Positions 37,503 through 47,526 of a stretch of DNA of 64,000 nt are shown here, piece by piece. Source of the DNA: Pelagerythrobacter marinus. Lineage in GTDB: Bacteria > Pseudomonadota > Alphaproteobacteria > Sphingomonadales > Sphingomonadaceae. The position numbers and the translations under genes were made by a program. Position 1 is the first letter of the stretch. The number at the start of each line of letters is the position of its first letter. The DNA lies in contig NZ_WTYO01000003.1 of assembly GCF_009827515.1 (NCBI RefSeq), positions 372,001 through 436,000 on the forward strand, given 5' to 3'. The notes under the pieces were generated by a model. The model ran no database searches. It worked only from the letters and a program-made list of their open reading frames with translations, and was not told the origin of the DNA.

Positions 37503-37938
37503 CGTCGTGCCGGTTCCCCCTGTCGCCCGCTTCCTATCGCCCGGCGGGGCGCGGTTGCGCAAATGGTTTTCCTACAGCTGCCCCGGTGTGCTTCAATGTC
37601 CGCCATGCGCGGATTTGCGGGGCATTGTTGGCGGCCTGGGCGGCGGGTTTCGGGCCTATGGGGGCGCGGGCGTGCGTGGAAGGTCACGAGGGGCGTTGGC
37701 GGTGGAAGGTCACACTCGCGCGGTGCGGGGCCGCGTGGTTCCGGTGCGCCGGGCGATGGTGTGGCGGGCGTGGGTGTGCGGATTGGTGGAGTGGTTTCAG
37801 TGGGTTGCGCCCATGCGCCGGCACTTGCGGCGTGCCCGCCCGCGGAGCGGGGGCGCGGAAGGTCACGCTTTCAACTCGTGCAACGAGCGTAACGGGTGGG
37901 CGTGACCTTCGGCGGAGCGGCGGGTGGGGCGGCGGCGG
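37503..37938. repeat. Non-coding region with repeated GGAAGGTCAC boxes
   Basis: A 436-bp gap between the R-M gene start and the AMP-ligase end. GGAAGGTCAC occurs as a direct repeat at 37678-37687, 37704-37713 and 37857-37866, and its inverse (9 of 10) at 37902-37910. The strand is G/T-rich through much of the region and no ORF here has protein-like composition. It should also hold the promoter of the R-M gene at its left end. Confidence 0.6.
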
Positions 37939-39489
37939 TCAGGCCTCGGCCCGGGCGCGGGCGGCGAACTCCTCGCGCAACTCGCGCTTGTACAGCTTGC
38001 CGTTCGCCTCGCGCGGCAGCTCGGGGCGGAAGTCGAACAGGCGCGGCATCTTGATCCGCGCGAGCTGGGGGGCGAGGAAATCGCGCAGCTCCTGCTCCAG
38101 CGCGGCGGCGCCCTCGCCCCGTGCCGCGTCCATGTCGCGCGGCTGGACGACCGCGACGACCTGTTCGCCCAGGTCCGGCTCGGGCGCGCCGATCACCGCC
38201 GCGTCCATCACCTTCTCGTGCGTTATCAGGAGGTTCTCGATCTCCTGCGGGTAGATGTTGACCCCGCCGGAGATGATCATGTGGCTCTTGCGGTCGGTCA
38301 GGTAGAGGAAGCCGTCCTCGTCCACGTGGCCGATGTCGCCCAGCGTCATCCAGCCTTGCGGATGCATCGCCTCCGCCGTCTTGGCCGGATCGTTGTGATA
38401 GGTGGGGATCGTGTCGTTCTCGAAGTAGATCAGCCCGTCGGCGCCCGCGGGCAGCTCCTCCCCGTCGGGCCCGCAGACGTGGACCTTGCCGTGGATCGCC
38501 GGGCCGACCGAGCCCGGGTGGGTCAGCCACTGGTCGCTGCGGATCAGGGTCATCCCCACGCCTTCGGAGCCGGCGTAGTACTCGGTGACGATCGGCCCCC
38601 ACCAGTCGATCATCGCCTGCTTGACCGGGATCGGGCACGGCGCGGCGGCGTGGATGGCGCGCTGGTGGCTGGAGAGGTCGTGCCGGCTGCGCGCCGCCTC
38701 GTCGAGCTTGAGCATGCGGACGAAATGGGTCGGGACCCACTGGCTGTCGGTCACGCGGTAGCGCTCGATCGCGGCGAGCGCGCCTTCGGGATCGAACTTC
38801 TCCATCACCACCACCGTGCCGCCGAGCCGGTGGACCGTGCAGCACCAGCCGAGCGGAGCGGCGTGGTAGAGCGGGGCGGGCGAGAGATAGACCATCTCGC
38901 CGTCCGCTGGCATTCCCGCGCCCATCGTGGCGAGCATGACCAGCGGATTGCTCGCCTCGACGTCCGGCTCCTTCGGCGGGGCCGGGCGAATGCCCTTGGG
39001 CCGGCCGGTCGTGCCGGAGGAATAGAGCATGTAGAGGCCGGGCCAGGGATCGTCGATCGGGCCCGCCGGCTGGCGCGCCAGCGCGTCCTCGAGCGAGCCT
39101 TCCTCCCCCGTGCCGACCATGTGCACGGCGAGATCGGGCCGCTCGCGCCGCAGCGTCTCGACCACCTCGGCATAGCGGGTGGAGGCGACGAGGAACTTCG
39201 CGCCGCTGTCTTCGAGGATATAGGCGATCTCGGGCGCGGTGAGGCGGGTGGAAACGGGCACCATCATCGTGCCCGCGCGCTGCGATCCCCAGACGAGCTG
39301 GAGATAGAGCGCGTTGTTCTCCATCAGCAGGGCGAAGGCGTCGTCGCGGCCGAGGCCCTGCTCGCGCAGGAAGTGGGCGAAGCGGTTGGCGGTATCGTCC
39401 AGCTCGGCATAAGTGACGCTCTCCCCCGAACCGGCCATCACGATGGCGGGGCGGTCGGGGCGCGTCCGGGCATGGGTTATCGGGTGCAT
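37939..39489 (-). CDS. Acyl-CoA synthetase (AMP-binding enzyme)
   Basis: 516 residues, acyl- or aryl-acid CoA ligase of the ANL superfamily. AMP motif LYSSGTTGRPKGI, A5-type YYAGSEGVGM, and the hinge GWMTLGDIGHVDEDGFLYLTD then RKSHMIISGGVNIYPQEIENLL; the catalytic Lys lies in LPREANGKLYKRELREEF. It activates a carboxylic acid with ATP and CoA; the acid is not readable. Many sphingomonads carry several such ligases for fatty or aromatic acid breakdown. The start at 39489 has GGAGAGAG upstream; an ATG 12 codons earlier lacks a ribosome site. It is a stand-alone gene, divergent from nothing, with a terminator-like hairpin region upstream belonging to the next gene. Confidence 0.9.
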   Translation of the reverse strand: MHPITHARTRPDRPAIVMAGSGESVTYAELDDTANRFAHFLREQGLGRDDAFALLMENNALYLQLVWGSQRAGTMMVPVSTRLTAPEIAYILEDSGAKFLVASTRYAEVVETLRRERPDLAVHMVGTGEEGSLEDALARQPAGPIDDPWPGLYMLYSSGTTGRPKGIRPAPPKEPDVEASNPLVMLATMGAGMPADGEMVYLSPAPLYHAAPLGWCCTVHRLGGTVVVMEKFDPEGALAAIERYRVTDSQWVPTHFVRMLKLDEAARSRHDLSSHQRAIHAAAPCPIPVKQAMIDWWGPIVTEYYAGSEGVGMTLIRSDQWLTHPGSVGPAIHGKVHVCGPDGEELPAGADGLIYFENDTIPTYHNDPAKTAEAMHPQGWMTLGDIGHVDEDGFLYLTDRKSHMIISGGVNIYPQEIENLLITHEKVMDAAVIGAPEPDLGEQVVAVVQPRDMDAARGEGAAALEQELRDFLAPQLARIKMPRLFDFRPELPREANGKLYKRELREEFAARARAEA

Positions 39490-39610
39490 CGGCGGTCTCT
39501 CTCCACTCGCTGCGCCCCTTTGCATTTCGCGCCGGCCCGGCTTTGCCCGGTACCGCCAGGGGCGTCTGGTTGTGATTAGAAACCTAGCTTGCCCTGCCCG
39601 CGCGGCAAGC

Positions 39611-39642
39611 AAAAAGGCGGCAGGTCGAAACCCGCCGCCTTT
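39611..39642 (-). terminator. Rho-independent terminator after the M23 peptidase gene
   Basis: Arms GGCGGC (39616-39621) and GCCGCC (39634-39639) with A/T-rich edges on both sides (AAAAA left, TTT right), so it works mainly on the minus strand, where it ends in five T. About 60 bp after the M23 gene stop. Confidence 0.75.
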
Positions 39643-39700
39643 ATGGAAGGACTTGTGCCCGCAAGGTGCCCCGTCCGCGGGGCGCACGGTGCCGGCCGGG

Positions 39701-40408
39701 TTACTCGGCCGCTTCGTCGCCCCCGCCCATGCCACCTTCGCCGGTGGCGAGCGCGAAGGCCTGCTGCGCCTCGCTCTCGATCATGTAGGGCATCGGGTTC
39801 ACCGCCTTGCCGTCCACCCGCACTTCGTAGTGAAGGTGCGGCCCGGTGGAGCGGCCGGTCGAGCCGACATAGCCGATCAGGTCGCCCTTCTTCACCCGCT
39901 GGCCATCGGCCACCGCGAGCTTGGACAAGTGGGCATAGCGCGTCTGCAGGTTGGCGCCGTGTTCGATCTGGATGAACAGGCCGTAGCTGCTGAACCAGTT
40001 GGCGCGGCCCACGATGCCGTCGGCCGTGGCATAGACCGGGGTGCCGGTCGGCGCGGCAAGATCGACCCCGCTGTGCGCGCGGCGTCCGCCGAGCACCGGG
40101 TGGTTGCGCATCCCGTAACCGCTCGTCAGCCGCGAATCGTCGAGCGGCATGCGCGAGGGGATCGAGATCCCCGGGGTGGCGACCGGCTGTTCGTCGGCCC
40201 CGTCGAGCGAGCGCCAGCTGGCGAAGAGTTCGCGGAACTGCGCGTCGCCGCCGGCCGGCCCGGCCTGGGCATCCTGCACCGGGGCGGCCATGTCGACGGC
40301 GGCGGCGCTGGAATTGGCAAGCGTGGGCGTGGCGGCGAGCGTGGCGGCGCCGGCGACGGCCATCGCCAGCGCACGGGCGATCTGCCGAATGAAAGGAGTT
40401 GCGACCAA
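39701..40408 (-). CDS. M23 family zinc metallopeptidase (cell-wall hydrolase)
   Basis: 235 residues from TTG 40408. The N-terminus VATPFIRQIARALAMAVAGAATLAATPTLA is a signal peptide. The catalytic domain shows HSGVDLAAPTGTPVYATADG (H112, D116), RYAH (H160) and GPHLHYEVRVDG (H191, H193), the LytM/M23 zinc site. Role: cuts cross-links of peptidoglycan in the periplasm, or acts as an activator of amidases if the site is degenerate; here all the zinc ligands seem present. An upstream ATG would add about 50 Arg/Cys-rich residues overlapping the DUF455 end and is unlikely; TTG has AGGAC upstream. A terminator follows. Confidence 0.85.
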   Translation of the reverse strand: MVATPFIRQIARALAMAVAGAATLAATPTLANSSAAAVDMAAPVQDAQAGPAGGDAQFRELFASWRSLDGADEQPVATPGISIPSRMPLDDSRLTSGYGMRNHPVLGGRRAHSGVDLAAPTGTPVYATADGIVGRANWFSSYGLFIQIEHGANLQTRYAHLSKLAVADGQRVKKGDLIGYVGSTGRSTGPHLHYEVRVDGKAVNPMPYMIESEAQQAFALATGEGGMGGGDEAAE

Positions 40409-40517
40409 AGTCCCGTCCTCTTTGTTCGCGGCGCAAGGGCCGCAGCGATCCGTATTCGCACCCGGCCGAGCGGCCGGCGCGACATTTTTATGCGAGACTT
40501 GGGAACCCCCCGCCGTC

Positions 40518-41363
40518 TCAGGTATTGTGGGGTAACCGGGCATTCGCCCCGGACGCAACCGCAGCGTAGAACTCTCGCGACAAACCGGCTGCCGAACGCG
40601 CCGAGTCGTTGAATGGCGGCTTCAACGCCCCGCGAAAATGCCTTTTCACCAGCGTTTTCCAGCATTCCGGCGGGTTTTCGCCCGCCTTTTCGCAGCCCTG
40701 GACGAAATGCCTTGTGCCGAAACGGACGTGGCGGATTTCGTCGTCAAGGATTCGTTGAAGGATTCGCGCGCCGTCCTCGTCCCCCTGCGCGCGCACGCGG
40801 TCGCGGGTCGCCGGGGTCACGTCGAGCCCGCGGGCTTCCAGCACCATCGGCACCACGGCCAGGCGCGCGCGAACGTCGTGACGCGTCTCGTGCGCGGCCT
40901 GCCACAGGCCGCCGTGCGCCGGCAGCGCGCCGTAATGGCTGCCGAGGCGGCGCAGCTTGCGTTCGAGCAGCGCGAAATGCATCGCCTCGTCCGCCGCGAC
41001 CGAGAGGAAATCGTCCACCAGCGCGCGGCCTGCCGCCGCCCCGAAGCGCCCCGCCATGTCGAGCGCGAGGTCGATCGCGACGAACTCTATATGCGCGAGC
41101 GCGTGCCATAGCGCGATCCGCCCCCGCTCCGAGCCGGCCTTGCCCCGCTTGGGCATCCGGTTCGGGGCGAGCAGCTCGGGCCGGTCGGGCCAGGCGGGGC
41201 GGTCGGGCATGGCGACGTCGAACCGCCAGGCCAGCCGGCCGAGGCGCCAGTTGCGGGCCACTTCGCGCGCGGCGAAGACTTTCGCCCGCGGTTCGGGGGT
41301 CAGAAGCGCGCGGCGAATCGCCGCCGCGACCGATTCGCCCGTCTGCGTGCGCGCGCCGGTCAA
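40518..41363 (-). CDS. DUF455 ferritin-like domain protein
   Basis: 281 residues. A ferritin-like four-helix domain of DUF455 with HALAHIEFVAIDLALDMAGRF, DEAMHFALLERKLRRLGS and GARILQRILDDEIRHVRFG, which hold the conserved Glu/His that would bind a di-metal site. Known members of DUF455 are linked to tRNA modification (MiaE-like) or remain unassigned, so the reaction is open. The start is TTG overlapping the bcp stop codon as TTGA (41363), which couples the genes; an earlier start would lie inside bcp. It is the last gene of a bcp-glnE unit. Confidence 0.85.
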   Translation of the reverse strand: MTGARTQTGESVAAAIRRALLTPEPRAKVFAAREVARNWRLGRLAWRFDVAMPDRPAWPDRPELLAPNRMPKRGKAGSERGRIALWHALAHIEFVAIDLALDMAGRFGAAAGRALVDDFLSVAADEAMHFALLERKLRRLGSHYGALPAHGGLWQAAHETRHDVRARLAVVPMVLEARGLDVTPATRDRVRAQGDEDGARILQRILDDEIRHVRFGTRHFVQGCEKAGENPPECWKTLVKRHFRGALKPPFNDSARSAAGLSREFYAAVASGANARLPHNT

Positions 41364-41833
41364 AGCGCGCGGGCGGCGTCGAGCACGTCCTGCGCGTGCC
41401 CTTTCACCTTCACCTTGTTCCACACCTGCGCGATCCGCCCATCGGCGTCGACGAGGTAGGTCGTGCGGATCATGCCCATGAAGGTCTTGCCGTACATCTT
41501 CTTCTCGCCCCAGGCCCCGAGTGCATCGGACAGGCCGCCTTCCTGCGCATCGGTGGCGAGGGGAATGCCGAGATCGTGCTTGGCGATGAAGTTGCGGTGT
41601 TTCTGCGGCGAATCCTTGCTCACCCCGAGGATCGCGGTGCCGGCCTTCTCGAACTCGGCGGCGAGCGCGGTGAAGTCCTTTGCCTCGGTCGTGCAGCCGG
41701 GCGTGTTGTCTTTCGGGTAGAAGAACAGCGCGAGCTTGCGCCCGCGGAAATCGGACGGGCGCACGGTGCCGCCATCGGGGGTTTCCATCGCCACGTCGGG
41801 CATCATGTCGCCGGCTTGGGCAGGTTGGCTCAT
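41360..41833 (-). CDS. bcp: Peroxiredoxin, Bcp type with a single cysteine
   Basis: 157 residues, thiol-dependent peroxidase reducing hydrogen and alkyl peroxides. The peroxidatic site is FFYPKDNTPGCTTEAKDFTA (C47), with PxxxTxxC geometry. There is no other Cys in the chain; the usual resolving Cys five residues later (C-T-x-x-x-C) is Glu-Ala here, so it must be a 1-Cys enzyme with an external thiol. The ATG overlaps the glnE stop (ATGA) and its own stop overlaps the next TTG. Start at 41833. Confidence 0.94.
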   Translation of the reverse strand: MSQPAQAGDMMPDVAMETPDGGTVRPSDFRGRKLALFFYPKDNTPGCTTEAKDFTALAAEFEKAGTAILGVSKDSPQKHRNFIAKHDLGIPLATDAQEGGLSDALGAWGEKKMYGKTFMGMIRTTYLVDADGRIAQVWNKVKVKGHAQDVLDAARAL

Positions 41834-44550
41834 CGGTCGGTCTCCAGTGGTTCGTCGAATATTGCGTGCCAGGCGCCTGCGACGCACCGGCGCGCGGCGG
41901 CCAGGCGATCCAGCAGGTCGTCCAGGCCGTCGCAACCGCAGGCACCGGCGAGCGCGCGGGCCGCCGCGGGCGGCGGGGCGACGAGATCGGGCGCCAGCAG
42001 CCGCGCGGCCACCAGCAGGCGGGTCATCGTCGCTTCCGCCTCGCGCATGGCGGGGGGCAGGTGGCCCCGCTCGACCAGGCAGGCGACGGCCTGCGCGAGG
42101 TCGGGGACGATGCAGCCCCCCCGGTGGGTGCTGTCGCGCAGTTGCAGGAAATGGACCAGGAATTCCAGGTCCACCAGGCCGCCGCGCAGCAGCTTGGCAT
42201 CGAGCGGGCCGCGCGGGGGCTTGTTCGCCGCCATCTCCGCGCGCATCCGCAGGACGTCGTGGCGCAGCGCGTCCGCCTCGCGCGGGCGCAGGAGGACGTC
42301 GGCAATCGCGCTCTCCAGCGCGGCGCGCGCATCGGGCGAGCCGTTGAGCGGCCGCGCCCGGGTCAGCGCCATGTGTTCCCAGGTCCAGGCGTCTTCCCGC
42401 TGGTAGCGGGCGAAACTGTCGAGGCTGACGGCAAGCGGGCCCTGCGCGCCCTGCGGCCGCAGCCGCGTATCGACCTCGTAGAGCGCGCCCTGCGCGGTCG
42501 GCACGCTGAGCGCGCCGCTGACCCGCTGCGCCAGGCGGTTGAAGTAGAGCGTGGCCCCGAGCGGCCGCTCGCCGTCCGATTCGGCGCCGTGGTCGCCGGT
42601 GAAGAGGTAGATGATGTCGAGGTCCGAGGCATGGGTCAGCGCCCCGCCGCCGAGCCGGCCGAGGCCGAGGACCAGCAGTTCCGACCCGGGCACGACGCCG
42701 TGGCGGACGGCGAAGTCCCGCTCGGTCGTGCGGACCGCGATGTCGAGCGCGGCCTCCGCCGTGCGCGAGAGCGCGGCGGCGATGTCCAGCGGATCGTGGA
42801 CCCGCTCGATCAGCTGGACGCCGAGGGCGAAGCGCGTTTCGCCGGTGACGATGCGAATGCGGTCGAGCGCGGCCTCGTAATCGTCGCCCGCCTCGCCGCG
42901 GGCCATGCGCGCGGCCAGTTCGGGCACGTCACCCGGCAGGTCGAGCGCGCTGCGATCGATCAGCGCGTCGAGCAGGTCGGGGCGGCGCGCAAGTTCCTCG
43001 GCCAGCGGCGGGGCGAGGGTCAGCACGCCGATCAACTGGTCGAGCAGGGCGGGCCGGGCGTCGAGCAGGCGGAACAGGTTGATCGCGCTCGATGCCTTGG
43101 TGATCAGGTCTTCCCACAGGATCAGCGCGCGGCGGGGATCGGGCGCCTCGGCGAGCGCGTCGAGCAGGCGCGGCAGGAGCGCTTCGAACGATGTCCGCGC
43201 CGCCTCGCTCCGAAGCGAGCGGATGCGCCCGTCGCTCCACCCGGCGATGCGCTCGGCCAGCGCGGCGGGGTCGGGAAAGCCGAGCCGCTCGAGGCGGGCG
43301 GGCAGGCTTTCCTCCGCCGCCGCGCCCGCCGTCGCGGTGCCGCCCGCGGGATCGTCCTTGCCCAGCAGGCGGGCGTAGCGGGCCGCGACATCGGCGCAGA
43401 GCGGGCGCAGCTCGTCGAGCAGGGCCGCCCCGCCGGAAAGGCCGTCGAGCCGGGCCACGCGGTCGAGCGCCTCGCCCTCGGGCAGGCTGTGCGTCTGGTG
43501 ATCCTCGATCATCTGCAGCCTGTGTTCGATCGTGCGCAGCCGGTCGTAGGCGTCGCCGAGGCGGGCCGCATCCTCGGCCGAGACGTGCCCGGCCGCGGCC
43601 AGGGCGTCGAGCGCGGCGCGCGTCCCGCGTTCGCGCAGGCCGTGGTCGCGCCCGCCGTGGATCAGCTGGTGCGCCTGGGCGAAGAACTCGATCTCGCGAA
43701 TGCCGCCGCGGCCCTGTTTCAGGTTGAACCCCGGCCCGGGCTCGAGCGGGCCCGAATACTGTTCGCGGATCCGCGACGTCAGCCGGCCGATGTCCTCGAT
43801 CGCCCCGAAATCGAGGCTGCGCCGCCAGACGAAGGGGCGGATGGCGGCGAGGAACTCTTCCCCCGCGGCCCGATCGCCCGCCGCCGGCCGCGCGCGGATA
43901 TAGGCCGCGCGCTCCCACGCCAGGGCGGAGCTTTCGTAGTGGCTCAACGCAGCATCGAAGGAGATCGCGAGCGGGCTGACCTCCGACGCCGGGCGCAGCC
44001 GCAGGTCCACCCGGAAAACGTAACCTTCGGCCGTGTTGGCCGAGATCAGCTGAACCACGTCGCGGGCATAGCGCTGGGCCGCTTCGCCCGGCTCGTCGCG
44101 CGCACGGCGCGGCAGCGTTTCGGGATCGTAGAGCAGGATCGGATCGATGTCGGAGCTGTAGTTCAGCTCGCCCGCGCCGTGCTTGCCCAGCGCCAGCGCG
44201 GCGAACCCGTCGCTGGCGGCCCCGTCCACGCGGCGGCCGATGGCCTCGCGGATCGCGTCGTCGAGCGCGCGGTCGGCCAGGTCGGACAGCTCGGCCATCA
44301 CGCGCGCCAGCGGGAAGGCGCCGGCGAGGTCGCCGATCGCCAGCGCCGTCGCCAGCGCGAGCCGCTCGCGCCGCAGCGCCGCCTCGCAGCCCGGCGCCCC
44401 GTCGCCCGCGGCGCGCGCCCAGGCGAGCGCGTCCTCCCCCTGCCCCTCGCGCAGGAGGGATTCCAAGTCCGGCTGGCGGTCGAGCGCGCGCGCGAGGAAC
44501 GGCGCATGGGCGCGGGCGCGGGCGATCGCGTCTGGCCAGTCGAAGTCCAT
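41830..44550 (-). CDS. glnE: Bifunctional glutamine synthetase adenylyltransferase/deadenylyltransferase
   Basis: 906 residues, normal. Adds and removes AMP on glutamine synthetase in response to nitrogen status through PII proteins. The N-terminal deadenylylase domain has ALGKHGAGELNYSSDIDPIL with the Asp-x-Asp metal pair and the DxD-containing GLRERGTRAALDALA helix region; the C-terminal adenylylase domain has VLGLGRLGGGALTHASDLDI. The start is ATG at 44550 with GGGAG 8-9 nt upstream; a much longer frame runs on into the divergent neighbour and is shadow. It heads the glnE-bcp-DUF455 unit with 4-bp overlaps. Together with putA and NAD-GDH it points to active glutamate control in this region. 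Confidence 0.97.
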   Translation of the reverse strand: MDFDWPDAIARARAHAPFLARALDRQPDLESLLREGQGEDALAWARAAGDGAPGCEAALRRERLALATALAIGDLAGAFPLARVMAELSDLADRALDDAIREAIGRRVDGAASDGFAALALGKHGAGELNYSSDIDPILLYDPETLPRRARDEPGEAAQRYARDVVQLISANTAEGYVFRVDLRLRPASEVSPLAISFDAALSHYESSALAWERAAYIRARPAAGDRAAGEEFLAAIRPFVWRRSLDFGAIEDIGRLTSRIREQYSGPLEPGPGFNLKQGRGGIREIEFFAQAHQLIHGGRDHGLRERGTRAALDALAAAGHVSAEDAARLGDAYDRLRTIEHRLQMIEDHQTHSLPEGEALDRVARLDGLSGGAALLDELRPLCADVAARYARLLGKDDPAGGTATAGAAAEESLPARLERLGFPDPAALAERIAGWSDGRIRSLRSEAARTSFEALLPRLLDALAEAPDPRRALILWEDLITKASSAINLFRLLDARPALLDQLIGVLTLAPPLAEELARRPDLLDALIDRSALDLPGDVPELAARMARGEAGDDYEAALDRIRIVTGETRFALGVQLIERVHDPLDIAAALSRTAEAALDIAVRTTERDFAVRHGVVPGSELLVLGLGRLGGGALTHASDLDIIYLFTGDHGAESDGERPLGATLYFNRLAQRVSGALSVPTAQGALYEVDTRLRPQGAQGPLAVSLDSFARYQREDAWTWEHMALTRARPLNGSPDARAALESAIADVLLRPREADALRHDVLRMRAEMAANKPPRGPLDAKLLRGGLVDLEFLVHFLQLRDSTHRGGCIVPDLAQAVACLVERGHLPPAMREAEATMTRLLVAARLLAPDLVAPPPAAARALAGACGCDGLDDLLDRLAAARRCVAGAWHAIFDEPLETDR

Positions 44551-44664
44551 GCACGCTCCCTGCCCACTCGCCGCGATCGGCACAAGCGGCTTGCCGCACG
44601 GCTTGCGGGCGCGCGCGCGACCTGCCAAGCAGGGTCCATCGCAGAACCTTGAGAGAGAGTTGCC

Positions 44665-46350
44665 ATGATCCGCCACGTCCTCGCCGCCACCGCGGCGCTG
44701 TCGGTCGCCGCCTGCAATGCCGCCATGGAAGAATCGCAGGCCGATGCCGCGCTCGACATCCCCGAGGTCGAAGTGCCCGAAATCCCGGTCGACACGATCC
44801 GCGAGGCGACGCGGGTCCTCTCGTCCGACGAGTTCGAGGGCCGCCTGCCCGGCACGGCGGGCGAGGAGAAGACGCTCGCCTACCTGGTCGAGCAGTTCGA
44901 GCAGGCCGGCCTGCAGCCGGGCAACGACGGCAGCTGGTTCCAGGACGTGCCGCTGGTGGAGATCACCGGCCGCGACTTCGCGCCGCTGACGGTCGAGGCC
45001 GGCGAACAGACGATGACGTTCGACTATGCCGACGACTGGGTCGGCGTGTCCTACCGCGAAACGCCGCGGACCACGGTGGAAGACAGCGAACTCGTCTTCG
45101 TCGGCTACGGCATCAACGCGCCGGAGAAAGGCTGGAACGATTACGAGGGCGTGGACATGACCGGCAAGACCGCGGTCATCCTGGTCAACGACCCCGATTA
45201 CGAGGCCGAGACGCTCGACGGGCCGTTCAACGGCAAGGCGATGACCTATTACGGTCGCTGGACCTACAAGTACGAAGAGGCCGCGCGCCAGGGCGCGACC
45301 GGCGCGATCATCGTTCACGACACCTATCCCGCCTCCTACGGGTGGACGACGGTGCGCAACTCGTGGTCCGGCCCGCAGGCCTATGCCCAGCGCGAGGACG
45401 GCGGGGCAGACCAGACGGTGATGAACGGCTGGGTCCAGAAGGCAGTGGCCGAACGGATCCTCGATGCCACGGGGCACAGCCTGGCCGACCTGTCGGCCGC
45501 GGCGAAGCAAAAGGGGTTCGAGCCCGTGCCGCTCGGGGCCACGGTCTCGACATCGTTCGCGAACGACACCCGCAGTTTCTCCTCGAAGAACGTGGTCGGC
45601 ATCCTTCCCGGGGCCGAGCGCCCTGATGAATACGTGCTTCACACCGCGCACTGGGACCACCTCGGCCGGTGTGCGCCCGGGGAGGAGGACGAGATCTGCA
45701 ACGGCGCGATCGACAACGCCACCGGCACGGCGGCGCTGATCGCGCTGGCCGAAGCCCACGCCAAGGCCGGGGCGCCCGACCGGACGCTGGTGTTCCTCGC
45801 CGTGACGGCGGAGGAACAGGGGCTGCTGGGCTCCGAATACTACGGCGCGAACCCGGTCTTCCCGTTCGAACGGACGGTGGGCGGGGTCAACATGGATGCG
45901 CTCTCGCTCGCCGGGCCGGCCAACGACGTGACCGTCGTCGGCCCGGGCAAGTCGCAGCTCGACGATTTCCTTGCCGCCGCGCTGGAAGCCGAAGGCCGCG
46001 TGGGTACGCCCAACCCCTCGCCCGAGGCGGGCTATTACTATCGTTCCGACCACTTCTCGATGGCCAAGCGCGGGCTGCCGATGCTCTACGTCGATGGCGG
46101 GCAGGACCTGGTCGAAGGCGGCACCGAAGCCGGCAAGGCCTATGAAGACCGCTATCGCGAAACCGCCTATCACGCGGTCGGCGACGAGTTCGACGAGAAC
46201 TGGGACTGGTCGGGCGTCGCCCAGGACCTGCGCCTCTATTACCGGCTCGGCCGGATGCTGGCGATGTCCACCGCCTGGCCGAACTGGCGCGAAGGCGACG
46301 AGTTCCGCCGCACCCGCGACGAGTCCTGCGCCGCGGAGGGCGGGTGTTGA
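44665..46350 (+). CDS. M28 family peptidase lipoprotein
   Basis: 561 residues. The lipobox VAAC with Cys about residue 17 makes a lipoprotein, followed by an acidic linker (ALDIPEVEVPEIPV). The catalytic domain has the co-catalytic zinc motifs TAHWDHLGRC, GAIDNATGTAALIAL and AEEQGLLGSEYYG, then SDHFSMAKRGLPML with the last His; a PA-type insert lies between (GWNDYEGVDMTGKTAVILVN). Role: an aminopeptidase or dipeptidase on the periplasmic side of a membrane. The start is immediately after an AGAGAGA ribosome site. It is divergent from glnE over 114 bp and precedes the agmatine deiminase by 31 bp, perhaps in one unit. Confidence 0.92.
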   Translation: MIRHVLAATAALSVAACNAAMEESQADAALDIPEVEVPEIPVDTIREATRVLSSDEFEGRLPGTAGEEKTLAYLVEQFEQAGLQPGNDGSWFQDVPLVEITGRDFAPLTVEAGEQTMTFDYADDWVGVSYRETPRTTVEDSELVFVGYGINAPEKGWNDYEGVDMTGKTAVILVNDPDYEAETLDGPFNGKAMTYYGRWTYKYEEAARQGATGAIIVHDTYPASYGWTTVRNSWSGPQAYAQREDGGADQTVMNGWVQKAVAERILDATGHSLADLSAAAKQKGFEPVPLGATVSTSFANDTRSFSSKNVVGILPGAERPDEYVLHTAHWDHLGRCAPGEEDEICNGAIDNATGTAALIALAEAHAKAGAPDRTLVFLAVTAEEQGLLGSEYYGANPVFPFERTVGGVNMDALSLAGPANDVTVVGPGKSQLDDFLAAALEAEGRVGTPNPSPEAGYYYRSDHFSMAKRGLPMLYVDGGQDLVEGGTEAGKAYEDRYRETAYHAVGDEFDENWDWSGVAQDLRLYYRLGRMLAMSTAWPNWREGDEFRRTRDESCAAEGGC

Positions 46351-46381
46351 CGCCCGGCCGTTGATCGCAGGGGTCCGGCAG

Positions 46382-47359
<978 letters not shown>

Positions 47360-47394
47360 CCCTTCGTTAGCCACCTCGGCGCATAGCGGGCGGC

Positions 47395-47526
47395 ATGGAC
47401 CTGCAACGCGCCCTTGCCCCCGCGCCCGAACCGCGGGCCGTCGCATGGCTTCGCACCGGGCTGGTATGCGCCTGCGCGGGCGCGCTGATCGGCGCAGGGC
47501 CGCTGGCCCCCGCGCTGCCGCTATAG
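47395..47526 (+). CDS. Possible small hydrophobic protein of 43 residues
   Basis: ATG to TAG, 43 codons, 35 bp after aguA. The second half (TGLVCACAGALIGAGPLAPA) is hydrophobic and could be a transmembrane segment. It has no strong ribosome site and its stop overlaps the convergent TauE/SafE stop. There is no homology I recognise. It may simply be a chance frame in high-GC DNA. Confidence 0.25.
   Translation: MDLQRALAPAPEPRAVAWLRTGLVCACAGALIGAGPLAPALPL

Noticed and set aside
37503-37938. Protein-coding genes or a CRISPR array in the repeat-bearing gap.
   Set aside because: Only three direct copies of a 10-base box with uneven spacing (26 and 153 bp), no spacer pattern, no cas genes; open frames there are Trp/Gly/Cys-rich noise.
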